From positions 186,001 through 250,000 of the forward strand of contig NC_089182.1 of assembly GCF_947507565.1 (NCBI RefSeq): a DNA stretch of 64,000 nucleotides, in the 5' to 3' direction. Source of the stretch: Oscarella lobularis. Its lineage: Eukaryota > Porifera > Homoscleromorpha > Homosclerophorida > Oscarellidae. This document shows positions 45,526-57,811 of the stretch, one piece after another (the stretch's first letter is position 1; each line of letters starts with the position of its first letter). Below the pieces are notes generated by a model. The model had not been told where the DNA came from. It made no database searches and was given only the letters and a program-made list of their open reading frames with translations. A program made the position numbers and the translations under genes.

Positions 45526-47732
45526 TTATTGACCTAAAAGCACCGAGCTCAGACTTCCTTTCGACGGCTCCGCAAATCCCTTCTGACGAATCTTTTCGAA
45601 GCTCAAGTAGAGCAGATTCTGATCGGCGTCCTCGGTGTAGCTGGTCATCTGAAGCGCGACGTTGTGACTCAAGTGTCTCGTCAAGTCGATCGTGAGAGTG
45701 TATTCGCCGAGCCGTCGACCGCGATGTTCAACCAGAACGCCATCCTTTGAGTAGAGCTCCGGCTCGACGTATTTTCCATTGACCGTGCACACTTTAGAAA
45801 TTGGGTCGAAATTGACTTGGGGAATGGGAATGACGCGATCGAGAATGATCACGACGGTTGTACGAGTCGATATGACGTCGTAGTTCTAGATGCAGGAAAT
45901 AGGTTAGTGTTGAAATAATTAATTGATTAGGAGTTTTATTTACTGGAGCGTTCATTTGCATAGGCGGCATTGTCGAATGCTGTTCGCGGATCGGTATTCT
46001 CCAAGTCAAAGCGGTCATCAACCTAAGATAAGCGTTATTGTCTTTCAGTTTTAGCGTTTTTTATTTCTGCATACAGAGGATTTTTTCCTTCCGTGGCTGT
46101 AGTAGGATAAATGTCCGGATTCCACAAATCTCTCTTGGCGACGTGTATAGCGAGCGATTTGGACTTGTCTCTGTTCTTTTTCACAGCTAATTTGACGTTC
46201 GGCGGATTGATGAGATACTTGGGAAGAATTTCGTTCGCGCAGCTAACAATCTTCCCCAGTGGCTCGAATTTCACTTCGTTGGCGTGAGTCTGCAGCCACG
46301 ATTCGATGACTTGAAACGTTCTGGCGTTATGCTCAGGTAAGTCTTGGTTTTTGCTGTCAAACAGTTGGTAAAGTAAACGGAGACGCTCTCCATGATTCAA
46401 GTAGACTTACAGCTTGCCGAAACGCGGCGCCGGCCTTAGCGGCTCTGTACATCGCCCTAAGAACACGTGCCTCATTCCAACTTTTCTGCCCTGCTCTTCT
46501 TTCGTGTACCAATAGCTATAGACACTCTTGAGATGAGGTACATGGGGAAAACATCTAATTATTATTACCGGTATATCGTATTTGTTCCAAGTAGAGACTG
46601 ATCTCTCCAGTCACCAGGATACTTTTCAGTGACTTGCTCTACGAACGCCTTTCTGCACTCGGCCAAGTCTTCGCTCAAAGCGAAATTGTGGACTACTATA
46701 AGCTCAGCATACTTTCCTGCTGAGTCGGAGCTATAGAAAATAATTGGCTATCGATTAGAGTTCTACACTTATTTTCGTACCTCTGTGGTAGTTCAGGAGC
46801 GTTCATGCTTTCTTTCCGGTAACGCTGGAGAGTGTCTCTCACTGTCTCGAGGTAAATTTGGTCATAGAGGGTAATGTCGTTCATTACAACGATGGAAACT
46901 GTTGCTAGGCGCAGAGCAACGTCTTCGATGAACTGGTCGACCATCTTTTTCCTTTGAACTGAATTTTCGTCTCCCTTGACGACGACTAGAAGAGAGACGT
47001 TGTAACAGGTGAAATAAATAAATAAATAAATAAATAAATAAACTTACCTTTTACTGGAAAGTCGAATCCAGCAGTATCAATAAACGTTATTTTAGATTTT
47101 TTCTCGTGATCCGGTGTTTTCATGCATATTCCCTGAGTGTGATAAGCCGAGCCGTGAGGCAGGATAGTGCCAGCGAGATGGTTGAGAACGTAGGTCTTTC
47201 CTTTATTGTACAAGCCTGCAAAAACGTATTGACAACAGCACGGGGAGATCACCGACTCCACGTAAATTACGTGGAATGTGTAGGCATATATTTCGCTTTC
47301 ATTACCTAGAACAGCGACGAAAATAGTGCTGTAACGTTTCGTCAGCTCGTCAGTAAGGCTTGTTTCTTCAAGAACGTTAGCTTTGGCAGCCGCTGCCGCT
47401 GCCGCCGCCGGTGGACCGGAGCTGCCAATTTCGTCCGCTATTTCCACCTTAGGTGGATTGACCTTTTTCTCCTCTTTTGCTGCGACGCCTGTCTCGTCGA
47501 TATCGACATCATCCCATTTGACGAACGGTAGCGTGCACGCGTTGACGTCGTAGGCGATGGCGGCGGCACCGCGCAGCCGATGATCGGGGAGGACCGGCGT
47601 GCCGTCGTTGAGCCGCGGCCGCGGATGATGCTTGCTCGAGCAGCGAATTTCCCAGCCCTCGTCGACTAGATCCTCGAGCCGCTCTATGGCTACGACAACG
47701 TCGTACTCGTCTGGCCACTTTGAAGAACCCAT
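45526..47732 (-). CDS. Unusual P-loop GTPase-like protein
   Basis: The frame from ATG 47732 (MGSSKWPDEYDVVVAIERLE) leads, after an Ala-rich linker, to a G domain. G1 reads VLG/LYNKGKTYVLNHLAG across the splice at about 47307/47218 (GxxxxGKT), and G3 is FIDTAGFDFPV. At the G4 position the sequence is ELIVVHNFAL, with no N/TKxD, as in GB1-like and other atypical GTPases. Later exons contain QTHANEVKFEPLGKIV-like sequence and an all-beta C-terminal region ending KGSLSSVLLGQ (stop 45526). The frame stays open upstream to an acceptor-like site at 47853 (KPARLILKADPEIVAELARV in frame), so the true start may lie in another exon. I cannot name an orthologue. Membrane remodelling or immune function would be a guess. 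Confidence 0.7.
47013..47042. repeat. (AAAT)n microsatellite next to a splice donor
   Basis: About seven units begin only a few bases inside the minus-strand donor (TTACC at 47043-47047) of a GTPase intron. Confidence 0.85.
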
Positions 47733-47852
47733 TGCTTCCGACTTGGAGTCTCTTTTGGGAGCTCGTATTTTCTTTTCGACTCGTGCTAGTTCAGCGACGA
47801 TCTCTGGATCTGCCTTTAGAATGAGACGCGCTGGTTTTTTTGACGTGGACGA

Positions 47853-48213
47853 CTGATTTAATTACGAGAATGTCTTCCAGGATGTCTTCCTCTCCTAGCA
47901 TTCAACGGGACAGTTCCCTGAGCAGCGACTTCAGCCCGCTCACTGGGGACTGCAGAGCTGCACTCGCTGACTTATGCGGCGTGCTACCACCGCGTCAAAT
48001 CACAAGACCCCTCGCGATCGGGGAAATAGATAAACCCCGCCCAGTTTTTCATTTTCGATTTCCTGCTTGCACGTGTGCAAAGCGTGTACTGTATCAACAG
48101 CTATACGGGAGTTGCTTCTACGTCATCGTAGCCACGAACTAAGGTCTGTGCTGTTCAGATCGTTCTACTGTATGGCCTAGGAGCTTGGCCGTTTATCGAC
48201 GTCGCTCAGCGAG
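47853..48213. promoter_or_regulatory. Divergent region between the GTPase gene and MEGF8
   Basis: This 361-bp stretch lies between the inferred 5' exon of the GTPase and the MEGF8 ATG. A plus-strand frame is open at 47870-48142 but has no recognisable content. The region presumably holds 5' leaders and promoters of both genes. Confidence 0.35.
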
Positions 48214-51200
48214 ATGGACTCGCACGTCGTCGCTCTAGCGCTCATCGTTCTCTTTGCACAAATCGGCGTTATTGCGCCCGATTGCGTGCGAAGAACGACG
48301 CACAGAGATCTCTATGGAACAATTCACGACGGCAAAGACAACTATAAAGCGAGTAGCGTGTGCGAATGGCTTATCGAAGGCAAGTAAAGCGCGAGAACCA
48401 GAATTTCGCATTCGAGGCACCACGCCCCCGTCCTGCTAGCAACAAAGTAGCAACAAAGTTTCGCAACCGTTTTTTCGTGTCACTTCGCGAAAGAACGTAG
48501 TGTAGCGGGAAGTGTAGCGTGTACTGCTGTATCTTCCCAGAAATCTTCCCAACACAATGGAGGCCTGAAGCCACACCCCCTCACTCCCAAGACGCTCTAC
48601 CTTTTTTTCCCGTGACGTATTCCTTGAATAGCGCCTACCGCGAATGCCACAATCGCTCTCTCCTTCACCCAATACAAGACCGAATGCGGATACGATTTCG
48701 TGTACGTCTACGATGGCGATTCCTACCGGAATCGTCTTCTCGCCAGTTTGAGCGGCGACGGGCTACCGCCCACTCTTCGCGCTCGTTCAGGAAAGGTGAA
48801 GAAATAAAAGGGGGGCCCCCTTCGGAGAAATCTTGTCACGTGATCGTCGTACATGTACGTAGATGCTGGTGGTTTTATATAGCGACGCCAACTACGCTTT
48901 ATCCGGTTTTGTGGCTCACTACGCAGTTGAGAAGTGCCCGTATGAGTGTTCAAACGCCGGTCAGTGTGTCAATGGCGTTTGTCGATGTCGCTATGGGTTC
49001 TACGGGGACGGGTGTGAAATCGATGCGTTTCCGAAAAATTGCTCTGGACATGGAAGACGAAATGCGGTAACGAAAGATGAATCAATAAGAAAAAAAATGA
49101 TGATGTTATTGCCTTTCAGACTGCTATGAAGTGTGATTGCGACGAGGGATTCATTGGAGAGTCGTGCTCCTTTGATGATAATGAAGGCAGTTGGAATTAT
49201 AAGGAGCACACGTGGTTCACGCTCTCGACGCGTCGCGACGTTTTCACACCGCGCATGTCTCACGCTGGCGTCTATCTTTCGACGACAGACACCGTGTGGG
49301 TCTATGGAGGTAAGCCTTGAGAAAAAAGTTGAATTTTTCCTTCTGATTTTTTTTCCACCAGGGTATGATGCCTATGAAATTTTTGGTGACTTACTTGTGT
49401 ACAATGTCAAGGCAAGCGAGTGGCGTATTGTGAAGAATGCAACCCGGGGACCAGTGAGATTAAAATCGATTGTTCCTTCATTTTTTGATCTATTTTTCTC
49501 AGGGACCTCGTTTTGGGCATACCGTAGTACTGTGGCAGAATCGTCTCTTGCTCTTCGGTGGCCAAATCTCTACTAAGTCTTTAACAAACGAATTGTGGCA
49601 GTTCGATGTGAATACGTCCACCTGGCAATGCCTCGTCGAATCCAACTGCACCGACTGTCCGAAACCAATAGCCGGACACGCAGCATGCATGGTGGAAAAT
49701 CGCATGTTCATCTACGGAGGTTCTTAGAAAGCATTTACAGTATAAATGGGAAAAATATCACGTGTTTTCTTAGGTTATTCGCCCCAGAGCGGCTTCACGT
49801 CGAGGCTCTGGTCCTATGACGTCATAACAGGAAAATGGAGAAAGGAACCCGGAAGCGGAACGAAATCGTCTCGGCGTCGTGTCGTCGCTCATTCCATGGT
49901 CTATCACAGCGAATCGAAACAGATTGTAATATTCGGTGGATACACGTCAGATAAACTTCTGTAAGCAAAAGAAGATAAGAGAAGACGAAGAAATAATATC
50001 TCTTTTTTAGTTGGTCGAAACGATCTTCCGCCTTGCTCATCTATCACACGCAATTCCAGTATTGGACACTCGAAGACGCGGAGGACAATCCCGTCGAATT
50101 CGGTCGCGCCTCCCACTCGGGAACTCTCTTTGGAAACTATCTACTCATATATGGTAATCGAATATATAAAGACGTCTTGTAGCTCCCTATCGTTTTTTTT
50201 TTTCTAGGCGGCGGTCTTCATCAGCATCACGTTCGCGAAGAATGCTATTCTCCCAACATTCACGCCTACCACTTGGGCTGTCACAAGTGGACGGCGAGAA
50301 CGGCGTCGTCCGCCTTCTCCTCCCGATCCCAGCCGCGTGGTCGCATCGCTCACATTGGCGTCAAACGCGACGACGGGACTCTACTCGTCATCGGCGGTTT
50401 CTACGGCGTCGCGTCGAGCGACGTTCTCGCGTTGCGAGTCTCGGCGAACCTCACCGATCGACCGACGCCTAAAACGAATCAAACGCATTGCGATTCGATG
50501 CAAACCGAAGTCGCCTGCACCGACGATCCACAGTGTTTCTGGTGCGGCAGTCGAACGGCAAAGTGCCAACACTATCTCCTCAAGAGCACCTGTCGCGAAC
50601 CGATGCAGACGAACCCGTGTCCGGACGCGTGCATAGCGGCGCATAACAAATGCGAGAATTGTCTCCGTGGCGTCTCCTGGTGGCCGGAGGACGATCCCGT
50701 TCAATGCGGCTGGTGCGTTCAGGAGCAACGCTGCTATCGCGTCAACGAAACGCGAGGTCGGTGTCGCGAGAGCGCGTCGACGTTCTGGTGGGGTCGAGCT
50801 CAGTTTTTGACGGCGTTCGACGACTGCGCCGTACGCGATCAGCCGCCCGCTTTGTCGCGCGTTTGCTATAAGGAGCCGTATAACGATTCCGATCCCGATC
50901 TCGTCGGACTCATCTTCAGCTCTCAAATGGAAGTTTTTCCTGAGTTTACGTTGGAGGATCAGAACATGAATACGAAGTGCGTTGCGCGCGGATATTTGCG
51001 TCCCCAGTTGTTGCCGGTTGGCTCGGTGGCGAAGGAGTATAGAGTTCGGCTGTTTGTTGCTGAAATCATATCAGCAACTTTTAAATTAGGGGACGAAGAA
51101 GCGGTTGGGGTAAGAATTAGATTATTACTTAGTCTTTGTTTTTAATTTATATTTTTTAGGATATTGTTATTGGTGAATCAGGCGGGGTTAGTGATCCTAA

Positions 51201-54200
51201 AGAAATAGTGGCTCGTCGAAGTAGCGGAATGCCTGTCCTACCTGCAACGATTGCCGAACCCAATCAGACGTTTCCTTCGTATTACTTCGAAATGACCGAA
51301 GTGGTAAAAAACTACCATTCTAATTTTGAACGAAGAAAGAAACCCAAAGCGATTTGGTTGCAATCGAACGTGAATCTCGACGTCTTTTTCAACGGCACTC
51401 ACGTGAGTACAGCGAGAAACGCAATAATAAATATAATGATGAATCACGCGGAACTGTTTCTAGTTGTCGCCACTGACGACGACGAACGTGAGTCGGGATT
51501 ATTTGGAATCGTACGCGTCCGGATCTTGCGCGCAGCACGCGAATTGCATGAGCTGCGTTTCGGACGCGAGCTGCAGTTGGTGCAATCACAACGATCAATG
51601 TTTGCTTCGAACGGCGTTGAGAGAAGACAGTTGTTTGCGCGGACTGACGTCGAAGAGCGAGTACTGCTCCGTTTGTCAAGACTATAACGACTGCGTCAGC
51701 TGTGTAGAAGTAAAATATTCTTCAATTGATTATTATTTTTTATTATCATTATTATTTTGTTTAGAATGGGAGCTGCGAGTGGCTGGATAGTCACAAGACT
51801 TGCGGTCGGCGTCGCGGCTTGTGGAAGGCGATCACGGATACGAAACACTGTCTCAAACCCTGTGAAAAGTATGTAACGATTCTCGGGGAATAATTCGTGG
51901 TGATTTCACGATTTTCGCTAGATCGCTGTCGTGTGACGAGTGCACTAGGAGTGCGGGATGCATCTGGTGCAGTCACCTGAATCTTTGCCTGAAATCTACA
52001 AGCATAATATCGCGGAATACATTTGGACAATGCTCAACGATCGTTGGACAGTACGCTTGTATATTCGTTTTGTACCGGGGGGGAGAATTTCTTTCTCGTG
52101 TCAGGTACGCCGCTTTCAAGTCGTGTTCAGTGAGAGATTGCAGCAAAGCGAAAGACTGTAATTCTTGTCTTGACTTGGTGAATTGCGGCTGGTGTGGTCC
52201 GGTGGGCGATCCATCGAAAGGAAGGTAAATAAGAACTCGAGAGTTCGTACTCTCACAAAAACTATTAATTGAATATTTATTTTAGTTGCATGAGAGGCGA
52301 TTTTCAGTCGGCGTATGATGACAGATGCTCCGCGTTTGCATCTGAACGCAATATAACGTGCGTTTGGCAATTGGGGTAACTGGTTCATATATATATGGTT
52401 CTCTTTTGACAGACATTTGGGAAATTGGGAGTGGAGTTACGGAAAGTGTCCGGATATGCGCGAATGCGAATTAGAGAAGGACAGTTGTCACGTAAACGCG
52501 ACCTGTATCAACACACCGGATTCGTATGATTGCGAGTGCAATCGCGGTTACCGAGGAGACGGTCTCAATTGCAAAAGAACGTGAGTAGTGTTTTTCTTTT
52601 GAAGAGTATTGTGATTCTCTTGGCCAGGTGCTTTCATCGCTGCGTTGAAGGCGTCTGCTTTGAGGCACCGGAATATGAGTGCAAATGTAACGTCGGTTGG
52701 ACGGGAGTCACGTGTAACGAGTCCTGTGGCTGCAATGGGCACAGTTTCTGCCCGCAAGGATACGGCCTCTGCGACAAGTGCAGGCGTAAGAGTCGAGTAC
52801 CTTATTTTAACGGGATCATAATTTCTGCTTTTTTTAGATCACACCTTTGGTGAGCGTTGCGAATTCTGTCTTCCCGGATCGTACGGAAATGCGACCGATC
52901 CGAAAGTGGGGTGCAAGCCTTGCAACTGCAACAATCATAGCGATGCTGAGAGAGGTTACTGCGATCGCAGAACCGGCATGTGCTATTGCGTGGAAGGATA
53001 CAGAGGCGATGATTGCGGCAAGTGCAGTCAGGGACACTACGGAAACCCACTGTACGGAAAAATATAGCGATAAAAATTAAATCAATTTTGTATTTCAGAC
53101 GTGGTGGCAAGTGTTATTCCGAGTGCTCGGGGCTCACTATTCTCCCCTATCGACGCTTTGGCTCCCTAGGCTCGGCCAAAGGCGAAGGCGTTCTCGATCC
53201 AACGACTCTTTCGAATTGCATGTGGATCATCACGGCAGTCAATCAGTCCGAACTCGGCAGCTACTCTCTCAATTCTTCCGCTTCTCTCGACGCCTTCTAC
53301 AACGCGAGTCAATCCAAGAGAGCCAAGATTGTATTTCACGTTGACGTTCTCGAAACGAGTTGCTTTCACGACCACGTGCACGTGTACGACGGGCTGCCTG
53401 ACTTTCTCATTCCCAGCCACCAAAGTTCTAGTCGTAAGTGGGAAAAATTGGCTGCCTACTGCGGCAGCGCTAAGAAGAAAGAACGCGCCGTCGTCGCGCA
53501 TTCCGGGATTATGATAGTGTGGTATCAGGGACGCGGCGGCGGATCCAGTCCCGGGTTCAACGGAACGTTCGAAATTCGTTCGTGTGCGGGCAATTGTTCC
53601 GGCGCCAACGAGGAGTGCGGCGCGGACGACGATTCGTCAGCGTGCAGGTGCGTCACTGGCTATGCAGGCCCCAACTGCGACACGCTTCGTTGTCCCATGG
53701 ATTGCGGAGGATCTCTGTGTGATTATGTGAGGAAGCTGCCTTTTATTCTTACCCACGTCGCTAATACGGATATGATTTTTAGGCTAGAGATGTGTGTAGT
53801 GATTGCTCCTCGTGCAATCGCAGTACGTCTGTCGGCTCTGTGGAACTTTTCTCGCGATCTACTGCCTCACCGTCATCGATGAAGAGCGGGAATTTGACGT
53901 CACTTCCCGCTCGCACCGGTCACACGATGATTTATAGCGCCACCAAAGATGCTCTGTACATATTTGGCGGCTATTCCATGCAAGGCGGCTTTTGCAATGA
54001 TATACTAAAAATTATTATTCATGCGGGAACGTGGCAAATTATTGAACCCAAAGGGGTTCTTCCGGAAGGACGCTACTTTCACACCGTCGTCGAGAGACTG
54101 GTAAAAAAAGAGAATGTGACTCATTAGAAAACGCGATGCAATTAATTTTCTGTTAGGGTTCTCTTATTTTTATGGGAGGAGTGACTGCTCGAGGAACGAC

Positions 54201-57200
54201 GGACTCGGTTGAATATTTTGGTCTAGATTCAGAGAGCTGGCATAAAGGGACAAAGGTGAGATAAGATTTATACATGTGCTCTGTTACTCTCATAATGGAT
54301 TATTTATTTTAGTGTCCCGTTTCTGTTGCTGGCCACACGACGACTCGCATGAAAACGCCTGCTATGAAAACGCTTGCTGTTCTCATTGGCGGCTATTCCT
54401 CGTTATCGGAAAGATTCAATCGTGACGTCATGGTGTACAACACGTTTGGAGAATCCTGGCAAACGTATAAGGCGTTTGGACGAAGTCCCGAAGGTGAATA
54501 AGAATAAGAGATCAACGATATTTATTTTAAGATTCCTGTTTTAGTTTTTGGTCATTCGACCGTGCATTATTCGTCATTTGATCGTCTGATTGTCTATGGC
54601 GGCTACACGAGGCTTGGCTTGCATGGCTTCACCTTTTCCAATGCTCTCTTTGTCCTCAGTATCGATTTTAATAGCAAGACTTCGCACTGGGATGAAATCT
54701 TTCTAGACAAGGTGACATTTCAACTTCAAATGAGTGTTCGTGTAAATACGTGAATTTCTCTAGCCTACGTTTCCTGAATTTGGTTTCCACGCCGCTCATA
54801 TCATTACCGAATCGAATAGTATGCTTGTCATTGGTGGATCGTCGTCTTCAGGCAGCGAAGCATTGAACACCGTCTTCCGAATCGACTGTGCAAACTGGAT
54901 ATCAGGTAAAAAAAGAGAAGCATCTCTTTAGTCCTCTTTTTACCCGATTTTTCTTTCTAGAGCCGCCTTCGTCTCTCCTCGCTGTAACGGCTTCAGCATC
55001 TGTCTATTTTCCCGACAAACAATTCGCTATCGTCGCCGGCGGTTTCGACGGCGGAATTCCCATAGGCGACTTCGTTGCCGTCTACCCGACCATCGATCCG
55101 TGCCGCGTCCTCGAATCGACGACCTGTGCGAGAATTCCGGGATGCGTCAAATGTCAAAAGCGAAAAGGTTGCGTTTCGACAGGAGATCCCACATCTCAGT
55201 GCGTGGAGGGCACAGAACGTCCTCAGAGCAATTGTTCCATGCCGCTGGAACCGAAAACGGCGTGCTCGCAATTGAAATCGTGTCAGTCCTGTCTGTTTTC
55301 CCAGCTCAGCTGTCATTGGTGTCCCTGTCTCGACACGTGTGTCACCGACGAGATCTACTGCTCCCAGTGCTCCGCCGTGTCGCAGATTGAACAATGTCCT
55401 GTACCAGTGCAGCTCCCGTGCACCAAATTGACGAATAGCCGCGATTGCGTCGCTCAATCCGACTGCACGTGGAAACAACAAAGTTGCGCGAATTCGACTG
55501 GCGATTCGCCTTGTTCGCAGAAGACGACGTGCGCCGACTGCGCTGGCGCAGACGGCTGCGCGTGGAGTAGCGGCTTGAAGACGTGTCTCCCCGAAGTCGA
55601 ACTACCGCTCGCGTGCATTTTCGGACGATGCGAGCGCGTCGCGCTCGCGCCGACCGAATGCCCCCGTTCGTGTGCGAGAAACACGCACTGTCGCGCCTGC
55701 ATACAGGATTTAGGTTGCGGTTGGTGCGCTAAGCCGGACGGCAGCGGCAACGGAACGTGCACGGAGGGCACGATCGACGGATCGACGTCGGACGTCCAAT
55801 GCGATCTGTCGTCGAACGTCTCGTCGGCCGTCTTCGGCTTCTGGTCGTACATGAAATGCCCGAAAGAGGACGAGTGCCGCAATAATCATCATACGTGTCG
55901 TTCCGATCAGATATGCAAGAATACGGACGATTCGTTTGACTGCCAATGTAATGACGGATACGAGGAGGATCCAGGACGCGATCGATGCATTCCGGCGTGC
56001 AAGCAATCGCCTTGCGTGCACGGAATCTGCGTGCGTCCCGAAGAATGCGAGTGCGAGTTTGGATACGTCGGAACGGCGTGCGACAAAAAATGTGACTGTA
56101 ACAGTGCCGGACACTGCAGTGACGAATCGACAGAAGGATTAAAAAACTGCACGGAATGTCGGAATAACACGCGGGTAAGCGAATAATTTTCGGGTATTGT
56201 TTTTTTTTGTGACTTCTGTTATATACAGGGGCCGCAGTGCTCACAGTGCAATCCATTCTATGTTGGAAGGTTGGGAAATTGCGTCCCGTGTAGGGACGTC
56301 TGCTACAAAAATTCCGACGTGTGCGTGGACAAGGAACAGATCAAGCGGCTCGACCTGTCGCTCTCCTTAACCCAAAGCGAAGTACGAGCAAAACGTAAAG
56401 AGATATATATTTATGGTATTTTTCTTTATTATAGGTCGAGTCTGTTCTGAATCTAACAAGAGGTCCTGACCAGTCGAACAACGTCGTTTGCCTTAGCTGT
56501 CGCAATCACAGCAGGGGCGATCGCTGCGACGAATGCGTCGAGGGATACTTCAACGAGGCAGGAATCGTTTCCCGACGTAAAATCGTCGGCTGTCGACCGT
56601 GCTTTTGCAACGGTCACTCGTCGCGTTGCGACGCCAAAACGGGATTGCGTTGCCAGTGCTCCAATCACACGCGGACTCAATGCGACGAGACGAATCCGCT
56701 TTGCTATCGCTACCAGTGCGCCGAGTGCGCGGCCAGTTACATGGGCAACGCGACCGACGGTTTTCCTTGCTACGAAAAAGTAGCCGTCGGCGTTCTAAAG
56801 CAGGTCTCATCGGGCGCGCAGAGTCGCTTATTCGGCATCTGGCCGAGCCAGGTCAACGTCGATATTCACTTGACGATATGGATACTCAACGGGACGTCCG
56901 ACGTTTACGTCGGCACGGGAAATCACGACGTTCGTCTGACGGTCGATCGTCGGACGGGCGCGCATGCCGCTCGGTTTACGACCGATTCGTACAAGCCCGT
57001 TTCCGGCGGCGGCGACGACGACGACGATTATAAGCCGACTGTCGTTCGTATGCTCGACATTGAGGATCGGCTTTTTCTTCGTCAATTTCGCGGGCAGTTG
57101 CGCGTGATTATTCCCTATGCGTCGTTTCGTCTTCAGTCGCAGAAGTTTTTCGTTGCGCTTTTGGGAACGAGTGACGATTATCGTTCGTTCGTCTATTTTC

Positions 57201-57664
57201 GTCAGGATTCGCCCGAGATTAATCTTTTCATTTTCTTCTCCGTTTTCTTTTCGGGATTCTTTCTTTTTCTCGCCTTTTGCGTTCTCGTTTGGAAATTGAA
57301 GCAGGAGATGGATCGGCGACGAATGGTTCATCAGGAAGCGATCGAAATGGAGGAGAGAAAACGTCGTCCGACGGGCAAAACGAGTTTCCTTTGCGAAAGG
57401 GAAATTCCTATTGCAGGACGATTCAAATTCTCGTCTAAAAGATCCGTTGTTGTTAGTCCTGTTGCTGTGCAGTCGACCGATGACGGACGAGCGCGAGTGG
57501 GAACGTTTCTCTTTCAACTGCCCGGTTCTCCGTTCGATCCGATGAATATTTCGCTTGCTAGCGCTCTTTTGGCGAAGTCTTTCAGGGACGTTCGTCGTTC
57601 TAGTGTAGATTATTTTCCAATAGCTGATAGAAGTCGTCGACTCAAGAGAGTTAGTGCTGTGTAG
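48214..57664 (+). CDS. MEGF8: MEGF8: multiple EGF-like domains 8, single-pass receptor
   Basis: This is a large multi-exon gene whose domain order matches MEGF8. Signal peptide MDSHVVALALIVLFAQIGVI; CUB 1 (about 48280-48920, YDFVYVYDGDSYRNRLLASL); EGF (about 48930-49180, CVNGVCRCRYGFYGDGC); first Kelch ring (about 49200-50450); PSI/plexin-like Cys modules (about 50490-52350, with CGWCVQEQRCYR); calcium-type EGF (about 52450-52580, NTPDSYDCECNRGYRGDG); laminin-type EGFs (to about 53080); CUB 2 (about 53105-53590); EGF; second Kelch ring (about 53880-55090); a second set of PSI modules (to about 55860); EGF and laminin EGFs (to about 56780); a beta-rich juxtamembrane region; and the transmembrane helix LFIFFSVFFSGFFLFLAFCV near 57220-57280. 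The cytoplasmic KLKQEMDRRR stretch and the late LFQLPGSPFDPMNISLASAL match the vertebrate tail. In vertebrates it works with MGRN1 and MOSMO to lower Smoothened levels. Confidence 0.93.
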
Positions 57665-57811
57665 ATTATAAGATGACGAAATGCTTGATATATACGTCGA
57701 ATTTAGAAGAGGAGGTTTCATTAAAATAGCCTGTTACCAGTTAGGATTACACTATTAAAGATTTAATTCTTGATTGGGATGATATTGGAGATCACGTGTC
57801 CCACTCAGACA

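Noticed and set aside
47870-48142. Plus-strand 90-codon frame between the GTPase gene and MEGF8
   Set aside because: It has no recognisable domain, and its amino-acid makeup follows local GC content. It sits in the promoter space of two divergent genes.
56828-57721. Long minus-strand frame opposite the MEGF8 3' exons
   Set aside because: It is a shadow of the strongly coding plus strand, of basic low-complexity composition, with no domain or promoter.
57670-57811. Possible small gene between MEGF8 and alpha-galactosidase A
   Set aside because: The 140-bp gap is AT-rich, with only very short frames. It is adequately explained as the 3' UTR plus promoter.
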